Shown here piece after piece: positions 1 through 4,774 of a stretch of 12,872 nucleotides of DNA. The notes under the pieces were generated by a model. It was not told where the DNA came from, did no database searches, and saw nothing but the letters and a program-made list of their open reading frames with translations. The stretch is from contig CATLGN010000022.1 in the NCBI GenBank assembly GCA_949935685.1, forward strand, positions 1-12,872. Reading direction: 5' to 3'. The number at the start of each line of letters is the position of its first letter. Position 1 is the stretch's first letter. This DNA comes from an uncultured Lachnospiraceae bacterium. Its GTDB lineage: Bacteria > Bacillota > Clostridia > Lachnospirales > Lachnospiraceae. The position numbers and the translations under genes are program-made.

Positions 1-1312
1 TCGACGTGGAGCCGTTCGACTCGAATGTTTCCGACACGGAACGAATCGCATACGGGAATTCTTCCGTCGAAGGCAATACCGGAAGCAACGCCCGCTCTGC
101 CAGCGCGCCGTGGCCGATTTCCCGGCGTCCCGGTCCCCGGGAAGGCTTCGTCTCACCCACCGAATAGGATGGGAAGTTATAGTGATGCATATAACGCTTG
201 CTGACTTCGTTTTCATCCAGCCCGTCCAGCTTCTGTACCTCCGACAAAGGCGCCAGCGTCGTCACATTACAGATCTGTGTCTGTCCCCTTGTAAACATGG
301 CCGAACCGTGTACCCGGGGAATGGGATCCACTTCCGCCGCCAGCGGACGGATCTGCGTCATCTCACGTCCGTCGGGACGTCTGCCGTCCTTCAAAATCAT
401 CTTGCGGACGGTCTTTTTCTCATATTGATAAATCGCCTCATCCAAAACGGCAAGCCATTCTTCGTTCTCCGCAAAGGCTTCTTCGAGACGCTCCGTTATC
501 TTTCTGATATTTTCTTCCCGCACCTGCTTTTCATCGGTAAATACCGCCGTCTCCATCTCCTGCGGCGGAACGAGTTCTTTTATCTTCGCAAACATTTCTT
601 CGGGAATGGCGCAGCTCGTATACTCGTGTTTCGGTTTGCCCACCTCAGAGACAATCTGATTGATAAAGGCGATAATCTCCTGATTGATCGCATGCGCTTT
701 GTAGATGGCTTCCAGCATAACGGCTTCGGGAACCTCATTCGCACCGGCCTCAATCATAATGACTTTTTCCGCCGTCGATGCCACAGTCAGCTTCAGATCG
801 CCGACTTTCCACTGTTCCTGCGACGGATTGATAACAAACTCCCGGTCGATCATACCCACCTGCGTCATGGCGCAGGGGCCTGCGAACGGAATATCGGAAA
901 TACAGGTGGCAATCGAAGCGCCCAGCATAGCCACCAGTTCCGGGCGGCACTGCGGATCAACGCTCATTACCATATTGTTCAGCGTCACGTCATTCCTGTA
1001 ATCTTTCGGAAACAAAGGACGCATCGGTCTGTCAATCACACGGCTTGTCAGAACCGCGTTTTCGGAAGCCTTCCCCTCCCGCTTATTAAAACCACCGGGG
1101 ATTTTTCCCACGGCATACAGTTTTTCTTCAAATTCCACACTGAGCGGGAAGAAATCAATTCCCTCTCTCGGTTTCTCGGACGCCGTAGCCGTGCTGAGCA
1201 CGGTCGTCTCCCCATACTGCATGAAAGCACAGCCGTTCGCCTGCTTTCCCACTTTGCCGATCTCAACCCGTAATGTCCGTCCGGCAAGTTCCATTGTGTA
1301 AGTCTTGTACAT
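1..1312 (-). CDS. pnp: Polyribonucleotide nucleotidyltransferase (PNPase), 5' part, cut by window edge
   Basis: PNPase is a phosphorolytic 3'-5' exoribonuclease that degrades mRNA in the cytoplasm, as a ring-shaped trimer. The window holds the first 437 codons of a protein usually near 700 residues, open to the edge. The first RNase PH-like domain begins at the N-terminus (YGETTVLSTATASEKPREG, then RPMRPLFPKDYRND). The second RNase PH domain starts near residue 330 (GRREMTQ-like entry, RVHGSAMFTRGQTQ, HHYNFPSYSVGET) and carries RREIGHGALAERALLPV and FPYAIRSVSETFESNG, which match PNPase signatures closely. The missing part should hold the rest of that domain plus KH and S1. The start at 1312 is preferred because AAGGAG (1319-1324) lies 6 nt upstream. 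An in-frame ATG at 1330 is possible but lies on the wrong side of that site. The gene follows rpsO, as in most bacteria. Confidence 0.97.
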   Translation of the reverse strand, partial: MYKTYTMELAGRTLRVEIGKVGKQANGCAFMQYGETTVLSTATASEKPREGIDFFPLSVEFEEKLYAVGKIPGGFNKREGKASENAVLTSRVIDRPMRPLFPKDYRNDVTLNNMVMSVDPQCRPELVAMLGASIATCISDIPFAGPCAMTQVGMIDREFVINPSQEQWKVGDLKLTVASTAEKVIMIEAGANEVPEAVMLEAIYKAHAINQEIIAFINQIVSEVGKPKHEYTSCAIPEEMFAKIKELVPPQEMETAVFTDEKQVREENIRKITERLEEAFAENEEWLAVLDEAIYQYEKKTVRKMILKDGRRPDGREMTQIRPLAAEVDPIPRVHGSAMFTRGQTQICNVTTLAPLSEVQKLDGLDENEVSKRYMHHYNFPSYSVGETKPSRGPGRREIGHGALAERALLPVLPSTEEFPYAIRSVSETFESNGSTS

Positions 1313-1336
1313 ATTTTTCTCCTTTTTCATTGCTGC

Positions 1337-1373
1337 ATTCCGCGCAGAACCGGAAATCTCCGGCGCGCAGAAT
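1337..1373 (-). promoter_or_regulatory. GC-rich hairpin just upstream of the pnp ribosome binding site
   Basis: Seen directly: three helices stack here. ATTC (1337-1340) pairs with GAAT (1370-1373), CGCG (1341-1344) with CGCG (1364-1367), and CCGGA (1350-1354) with TCCGG (1359-1363), with a 4-nt loop and small bulges. The base is about 12 nt upstream of the pnp AAGGAG. In enterobacteria the pnp leader folds, is cut by RNase III and is then bound by PNPase for autoregulation. A similar role here is inference from position and structure only. Confidence 0.5.
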
Positions 1374-1405
1374 ATTGTCAGAATATCTGCACCAGACAGA
1401 AGATG

Positions 1406-1493
1406 CCGAAACTACTGAGCTGCCTATATGTCCACAGACGTAATCCGTTCCCGCCGGACCGTCGTTTACATATCCCCACCTCAGTGGTCTCGG
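1406..1493 (-). ncRNA. Candidate structured leader element of pnp
   Basis: An 88-nt segment folds into one long arm on the transcribed strand. The outer stem joins 1406-1419 to 1480-1493 (14 positions, one mismatch, one G-U). A middle helix joins 1426-1431 to 1468-1473 (ATATGT/ACATAT). An apical stem joins 1437-1440 to 1460-1463 and 1443-1447 to 1455-1459, with a 7-nt loop. Asymmetric internal loops separate the helices, as in natural structured RNAs. I compared it from memory with common riboswitch consensus motifs and the SRP RNA loop and found no convincing match. It lies in the rpsO-pnp gap, so a PNPase control leader is the simplest reading. A separate small RNA is possible. Confidence 0.5.
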
Positions 1494-1537
1494 TAGCGTT
1501 CTTCTGTCCTGTCGCCGCCATGCGGCCAAATGAACCC

Positions 1538-1573
1538 GTTACATCGGAAATCCCGGAGAATTTCCGATGTAAC
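1538..1573 (-). promoter_or_regulatory. Perfect 14-bp hairpin at the start of the rpsO-pnp gap
   Basis: GTTACATCGGAAAT (1538-1551) is perfectly complementary to 1560-1573, with an 8-nt loop. On the minus strand it directly follows the U-tract of the rpsO terminator and has no U-run of its own, so it does not look like a terminator. A 14-bp perfect stem downstream of rpsO would suit RNase III entry or act as a 3'-end barrier. A further small hairpin (GCCGC/GCGGC, 1514-1518 with 1522-1526) follows it. Confidence 0.6.
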
Positions 1574-1600
1574 AAAAGGCGGATGAAAATTCAATCCGCC
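1574..1600 (-). terminator. Rho-independent terminator of rpsO
   Basis: On the minus strand GGCGGAT (1600-1594) and ATCCGCC (1584-1578) form a 7-bp GC-rich stem with a 9-nt loop, followed by TTTTGTT (from 1577). It starts 11 nt after the rpsO stop codon. The short U-tract suggests partial read-through into pnp is possible. Confidence 0.75.
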
Positions 1601-1611
1601 TGTTGAGCACA

Positions 1612-1878
1612 TTATTTTCTGAGGCCGAGCCTTTCGATCAGAGCACGGTATCTCATAATATCTTTCTTCTTTAAATAAGCAAGCAGGCCACGCCGCTGAC
1701 CAACCATCATCAAAAGTCCTCTTCTGGAATGATGATCTTTGTCATTTGCCTTCAAATGCTCTGTCAATTCCTCAATCCGTGCTGTCAGTACGGCAATCTG
1801 CACTTCCGGCGAACCGGTATCGCCTTCGCTCCTTGCATACTCTTTGATAATCGCTGTTTTCTTTTCCTTAGAAATCAC
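1612..1878 (-). CDS. rpsO: 30S ribosomal protein S15
   Basis: S15 is a primary binding protein of the central domain of 16S rRNA and forms part of the subunit bridge to 23S rRNA. The 88-residue product has the usual length and the family motifs [14 protein letters not shown] near residues 18-31 and DHHSRRGLL near 48-56. The start is GTG at 1878 (V-ISKEKK, read as M), chosen because a perfect AGGAGG (1888-1893) lies 9 nt upstream and because the protein then has the family N-terminus. The open frame continues upstream to 2073, but that extension has no S15 similarity and runs through the promoter. rpsO has its own promoter and terminator here, away from its usual partner ribF. Confidence 0.97.
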   Translation of the reverse strand: MISKEKKTAIIKEYARSEGDTGSPEVQIAVLTARIEELTEHLKANDKDHHSRRGLLMMVGQRRGLLAYLKKKDIMRYRALIERLGLRK

Positions 1879-1922
1879 TTCTGTCTTCCTCCTGTTTTCA
1901 TACGCCTGCTGCCAAGAATGGG

Positions 1923-1962
1923 TCGGAAACTCCCGATTCCGAGCAACGGTAAATTTCATACC
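1923..1962 (-). promoter_or_regulatory. rpsO 5' leader with two small stems (possible S15 autoregulatory site)
   Basis: The predicted leader of about 80 nt contains a GGTA/TACC stem (1948-1951 with 1959-1962) and a 6-bp TCGGAA/TTCCGA stem with an 8-nt loop (1923-1928 with 1937-1942). In several bacteria S15 binds its own mRNA leader and blocks translation, using different RNA folds in different phyla. That this leader does so is inference; I cannot match it to a known S15-binding consensus. Confidence 0.35.
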
Positions 1963-1967
1963 CAGAT

Positions 1968-1996
1968 AGTTTATCACAATATTTTTTTTGTGTAAA
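1968..1996 (-). promoter_or_regulatory. Predicted sigma-A promoter of rpsO
   Basis: On the minus strand TTTACA (1991-1996) is followed by a 17-nt A/T-rich spacer and TAAACT (1968-1973). The -35 matches consensus at 5 of 6 positions and the -10 at 4 of 6. It begins about 20 bp from the edge of the first palindromic repeat element, so rpsO transcription starts right beside that element. Confidence 0.6.
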
Positions 1997-2016
1997 GTAC
2001 AAATTTTAGCAAATAG

Positions 2017-2267
2017 GTAATGTTTTCGGGAATCCGGGCATGTGTCTCGTTTGCCGTGCCGGACTACGGGCATAAGCGGTTCTAAGCGGTTTGTCTGTCA
2101 GTTATGACAATCGTGCAACCGGCCTCTATGCGCCATCCGGGCGCAGGTCGGCCTTTTCCGTGCATCCTTGCACGGAAATTGCAGGGAACCGACAAACCGC
2201 CAAGAACCGCTAACGCTCTCCGTAGGCACGGCAAACGAGACACATGCCCGGATTCCCGAAGCGTTAC
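2017..2267 (-). repeat. Structured palindromic element, copy 1 (conserved core reads on minus)
   Basis: Arms 2025-2060 and 2225-2260 are perfectly complementary over 36 bp. With one bulge and two T-G pairs they extend to 2017 and 2267. Inside them are stems 2065-2069/2220-2224, 2075-2083/2203-2211 (AGCGGTTCT/AGAACCGCT) and 2086-2095/2191-2200. A closing helix (2114-2118/2179-2183, TGCAA/TTGCA) then encloses two hairpins: a 10-bp stem with a 4-nt loop (2155-2164/2169-2178) and a GGCC-flanked stem TGCGCC/GGCGCA (2129-2134/2140-2145). A small hairpin sits at 2096-2109. The unit 2056-2229 is homologous to copy 2; the outer arms are not. I see no coding potential and no terminal sequence of a known insertion sequence. 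Confidence 0.88.
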
Positions 2268-2335
2268 GGTATGAAAATTTTTTATCGAAAGCATATAGCG
2301 GGACAGAATATGGCAAAGTCCGCAATACGGACATA

Positions 2336-2566
2336 TTCCGACGGGGACGGATACGCGCGGCTTTGTGCCTTCGGAGGGTATTAGCGGTTCTTACAGATGC
2401 GTCGCAGCCTGCAATTCCCGGACAGGGATGTCCGGGAAAGGCCGACCTGCGCCCGGATGGCGCATAAAGGCCGGTTGCACGCCCGTCGGTATCTGTTGCC
2501 GCAGCCGTTAGAACCGCTTATGCCCGCAGTCTGGCGCAAAGCCGCGCGTATCCGTCCTCGCCGGAA
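2336..2566 (+). repeat. Structured palindromic element, copy 2 (conserved core reads on plus)
   Basis: Arms 2336-2369 and 2533-2566 pair over 34 positions with one mismatch and two G-T pairs. Inside are AGCGGTTCT/AGAACCGCT (2383-2391/2510-2518), a weaker ACAGAT/ATCTGT helix (2393-2398/2491-2496), the closing TGCAA/TTGCA (2410-2414/2475-2479), a 10-bp hairpin with GGGA loop (2415-2424/2429-2438) and TGCGCC/GGCGCA (2448-2453/2459-2464) between GGCC boxes. The 45-nt core 2437-2481 differs from copy 1 (2112-2156, reverse complement) at one position. The homologous unit 2365-2537 is 173 nt, against 174 nt in copy 1. The outer stem has wholly different sequence yet still pairs, so base pairing appears to be the conserved feature. 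The element ends 57 nt after the stop codon of the NlpC/P60 gene. Confidence 0.88.
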
Positions 2567-2623
2567 AGCAATACCGCAATCCTGACTTTTCCCATCCCTT
2601 CCGGCGTCGCATTACTCCCTTCG

Positions 2624-3775
2624 CTATGGCAATACCCGCTTCACAGCCGCCGGCGTACGATAAGTCGCATTGGAAATGCGGATTCCGGTCTTGGGGCTGC
2701 TGGCATGCACCACCTGTCCGTCTCCGATATACAGCGCCACATGGTTGATCGTGCCGCCTTTGGCATAAAAGATCAGATCGCCCGGTTTCGCATCCGCCAG
2801 AGAAATCTTCGTTCCCACGCCTACCTGCTGTCTGGACGATCTGGGCAGCGATACGCCGAAGTGCTTGAACACACTCTGCACGAATCCGGAGCAGTCCGCT
2901 CCCTTTGTCAGACTTGTGCCGCCCCAGACATAGGGATTGCCCACAAACTGTTTCGCATACTGGCACAGATCAATCCGTGTATTGGAAATTCCGTTTCCAT
3001 ATAACAGCTCTTTCATCGTGACGGCTGTTTCCAGTTCTTCTTCCACAACACAGTAATCGGTGGACACATAAGCTTCCTCGTCGTCCAGCATAATCTTAGC
3101 CCATCCGTCGCTCTGCTGTTCCACAACTTCCAGCCGTTCATCCTGCGCCACAAGCGTGATAACCGGGCAGTCGGTGTTTGGCTGTTCCCGCACCTTGAGC
3201 GTCTGGGTATTGACTTTTGCCACGACATAGACGACTTCCTGCGCCTTTTTCCGGGCTTCCTCACCGGTCAGCAGGTAGTCCGTATGTACATACCCTTCCA
3301 CCTTGCCCGATTTCACATGCGCCCAGTCTCCTTCCACCGAAAGGATCTCACAGGCGGCGTTCTTCGTCATTTTTCCGACCAGCTCCCCGTCTTCCCCGGC
3401 CTTATCCCGCACATTCAAATGATTATCAACCTGCGCCATTCCCAGATTGGTATATCCCCACAGATTGTCCACACTGTTTGCTTCCTTCTGTGCCTCCGCG
3501 GTCTCCAGAATTTCCGCATCCACCGCCTCATCGATAATCTCCTGCGCCTCCTGTAACGCTTCTTCCGCTTCTTTTCTTCTCTCCTCCACGGCCGCTACCG
3601 CCTTTTCCGCCTTCCCGGGATCGATCGGGCCATAGTCCGCCTCTGCCGCAATGCGGTCAAAACCAGCCGTGGCTTTTATAATATCGCTGGTGGATGCCGC
3701 TGTTATCTTTATATTGGATACCGACAAAATCGCTGCTGTAAGCAGCACCACTCTTCCTGTCGTCTTTTTTTCCAT
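2624..3775 (-). CDS. Secreted SH3b-SH3b-NlpC/P60 peptidoglycan hydrolase
   Basis: This is a predicted cell-wall endopeptidase acting outside the membrane on peptide stems of peptidoglycan. The 383-residue protein has a signal peptide (residues 1 to about 27, KK then a hydrophobic stretch, cleavage near TAA-S). A Glu/Ala-rich, probably coiled-coil segment follows (about 52-98). Two bacterial SH3 domains come next (about 107-168, LNVRDKAGEDGELVG; and 182-243, LKVREQPNTDCPVI), which usually bind the wall. The NlpC/P60 domain covers about 265-383, with nucleophile C295 in ADCSGF, H345 in NHVALY and H357 as the likely third catalytic residue. All catalytic residues are present. GGAG lies 5 nt upstream of the ATG. 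The exact bond cleaved is not readable; gamma-D-Glu-diamino acid cleavage is the family norm. Confidence 0.93.
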   Translation of the reverse strand: MEKKTTGRVVLLTAAILSVSNIKITAASTSDIIKATAGFDRIAAEADYGPIDPGKAEKAVAAVEERRKEAEEALQEAQEIIDEAVDAEILETAEAQKEANSVDNLWGYTNLGMAQVDNHLNVRDKAGEDGELVGKMTKNAACEILSVEGDWAHVKSGKVEGYVHTDYLLTGEEARKKAQEVVYVVAKVNTQTLKVREQPNTDCPVITLVAQDERLEVVEQQSDGWAKIMLDDEEAYVSTDYCVVEEELETAVTMKELLYGNGISNTRIDLCQYAKQFVGNPYVWGGTSLTKGADCSGFVQSVFKHFGVSLPRSSRQQVGVGTKISLADAKPGDLIFYAKGGTINHVALYIGDGQVVHASSPKTGIRISNATYRTPAAVKRVLP

Positions 3776-3800
3776 ATGATCTCCATCTTTCCTTTAAATT

Positions 3801-3837
3801 TGTTACAAATTTATTACGTCTGTTACAAATTGTAACA
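3801..3837. promoter_or_regulatory. Palindromic operator and 20-bp-spaced direct repeat at the NlpC/P60 promoter
   Basis: GTTACAA-A-TTGTAAC (3822-3836) is a perfect 7-bp inverted repeat with one central base, and it covers the -10 box. The 11-mer TGTTACAAATT occurs at 3801-3811 and again at 3821-3831, exactly 20 bp apart, which is about two helical turns. Placement over the -10 and start site suggests repression. The pattern TGTTAC-N5-TATTAC (3801-3817) resembles the WalR box (TGTWAH-N5-TGTWAH) with one mismatch. WalR controls NlpC/P60 wall hydrolases in Bacillus, so that link is plausible but inferred. Confidence 0.55.
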
Positions 3838-3857
3838 AATACACGAAAGCCTGTCAA
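3829..3857 (-). promoter_or_regulatory. Strong sigma-A promoter of the NlpC/P60 gene
   Basis: On the minus strand TTGACA (3852-3857) is followed by a 17-nt spacer and TACAAT (3829-3834), a near-consensus promoter. The predicted start, near 3822, leaves a leader of about 47 nt. The -10 box is embedded in the palindrome annotated separately. Confidence 0.8.
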
Positions 3858-3936
3858 TCAATGAGAGATATTTCCACATGACAAACGCGTACATGGGCAG
3901 ACTGTGACTGTCTGAAAACAGAACAGAAACATGCAT

Positions 3937-4149
3937 TTATCTGTCGCACGCCTCTTCCGCCGCGTCGAAACAGTCGCCGCTGGCCCACGGGCTTCCAATA
4001 TCGCACCGACCATGATGATGTACGCGGGAAACAGCGCCTTCTGCGACTGTTTCCGATACGTGCAGTTTCATCCGGCTCTCTCCGCTCTCCGCGAAACCAT
4101 CCAGTATCGCCAATAATTGCGCAATGTCTCTGTCCATCTCTTTCGCCAT
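3937..4149 (-). CDS. Small conserved-looking Cys/His-rich protein, function unknown
   Basis: This 70-residue protein begins MAKEMDRDIAQLLAILDGF and probably has an N-terminal helix (3-22). The C-terminal half carries HHHGRCDIGSPWASGDCFD (residues 44-62), with three adjacent histidines and cysteines at 49, 60 and 68, a possible metal-binding or redox site. I recall similar short clostridial proteins with an HHGRCD-GSPWA signature but know no function. The start at 4149 follows a purine-rich stretch (GGAAGGCAGG) and lies 49 nt after the VOC gene stop, on the same strand. Co-transcription with the regulator-kinase-VOC genes is therefore likely. The frame is open upstream to 4332, but that part overlaps the VOC gene and is unlikely to be translated. 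Confidence 0.7.
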   Translation of the reverse strand: MAKEMDRDIAQLLAILDGFAESGESRMKLHVSETVAEGAVSRVHHHGRCDIGSPWASGDCFDAAEEACDR

Positions 4150-4198
4150 ATCACGCCTGCCTTCCTGACCGCATCCGGTCAATACAATACGACGCGCT

Positions 4199-4774
4199 TC
4201 ACAATTCCCCGCTTCGTTCCAGAAATGCCCACTGAACGCCGTATCGGTCAATAAAATGAAAAAAACGCTTCCCGCTGATTCTGTCCGCAACTTCCTGTTT
4301 CCGGTCAAAATTCCCTTCCGTCTTCCAGTCAAAGCAGATCAGATCGGCCGGGCGCGTCGTATCGATCCGGCTGACCTTATACTCTTTCGCCGGGTCGGCC
4401 ATCATAATATCCGGCTGCTGCCGGATATACGCAAAAGCCTCCTCAATATTTTCCACTTCCAGCGCCGCGTATCGAATGCCGCTCATATCGTTGGGTTTAA
4501 AAAATACCGGGGTTTTTCTCCCTTCCGGATCATGAAAACGCATCAGCACAATTATCAGCGGCGTCCCCGGTAAATCCATCACGCCCACGGAAGCCTCGCT
4601 CTCGTCCGCCTGCTCTGCAAATCCCATCCCTCTGAAAAATCCTCTGTTTCTCCAATGGGACAGATGTTCCCTCGGTACGGCTCCCAGTATCCGTTCATAA
4701 TATGCAAATGCTTCGCTCACATCCTCCACCGGAATACAGATATGCGAAAAACCGGTAAACGACGCTTTTCTCAT
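4199..4774 (-). CDS. VOC-fold (glyoxalase/bleomycin-resistance-like) protein
   Basis: The product has 191 residues from the ATG at 4774. The N-terminal module starts FTGFSHICIPVEDVSEAFAY (6-25), typical of the first strand and helix of the vicinal oxygen chelate fold, with H11 a candidate metal ligand. The second module starts IRYAALEVENIEEAFAYI (100-117) and ends FIDRYGVQWAFLER (174-187), with E187 a candidate ligand. VOC proteins include glyoxalases, dioxygenases and antibiotic-binding proteins; the substrate cannot be read here. The start at 4774 gives a 4-nt ATGA overlap with the kinase stop and places GGAG 5 nt upstream, so translation is probably coupled. The ATG at 4789 is a less likely alternative. 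The operon context hints at a stress or detoxification function under the two-component system, which is inference. Confidence 0.85.
   Translation of the reverse strand: MRKASFTGFSHICIPVEDVSEAFAYYERILGAVPREHLSHWRNRGFFRGMGFAEQADESEASVGVMDLPGTPLIIVLMRFHDPEGRKTPVFFKPNDMSGIRYAALEVENIEEAFAYIRQQPDIMMADPAKEYKVSRIDTTRPADLICFDWKTEGNFDRKQEVADRISGKRFFHFIDRYGVQWAFLERSGEL

Larger units (their letters stand above)
1879..2623. other. Gene-free interval of 745 bp between the NlpC/P60 gene and rpsO
   Basis: The interval contains the rpsO leader and promoter, the two palindromic elements and a 68-bp spacer between them (2268-2335). The spacer is A/T-rich at 2271-2285 and carries a hairpin (GTCCG 2318-2322 with CGGAC 2328-2332, extended by GAATAT 2306-2311 with ATATTC 2333-2338). 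Short open frames crossing the repeats, such as 2168-2467 and 2397-2585, have no ribosome binding site or recognisable domain and I do not regard them as genes. I see no T-rich terminator directly after the NlpC/P60 gene. Confidence 0.7.

Noticed and set aside
110..1273. Long plus-strand open frame of 387 codons
   Set aside because: It lies antisense to pnp, whose minus-strand frame is continuous and full of PNPase motifs. The plus-strand product is low-complexity, rich in Arg, His and Phe, with no domain.
1437..1463. Resemblance of the apical loop (GGTCCGG..GGAA) to the SRP RNA tetraloop region
   Set aside because: The following conserved SRP bases and the flanking symmetric loop are absent, so the similarity is superficial.
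1612..2073. N-terminal extension of rpsO to 153 residues
   Set aside because: The extension crosses the rpsO promoter and leader and has no S15 similarity. AGGAGG 9 nt before the GTG at 1878 fixes the start.
2017..2566. CRISPR array or ordinary MITE pair
   Set aside because: There are only two units, of about 173 nt, in opposite orientation, so it is not a CRISPR array. The outer arms differ completely between copies, unlike conserved MITE ends, although a hairpin-recognised mobile element is not excluded.
2508..2966. Minus-strand frame of 152 codons overlapping the NlpC/P60 3' end
   Set aside because: It lies in a different frame within the catalytic domain of the hydrolase and continues into repeat copy 2. 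There is no domain and no ribosome binding site.
3898..3914. CAGAC/GTCTG hairpin after the small Cys/His gene as a terminator
   Set aside because: The stem is only 5 bp, with a 7-nt loop and no T-tract on either strand, so it is unlikely to terminate transcription.
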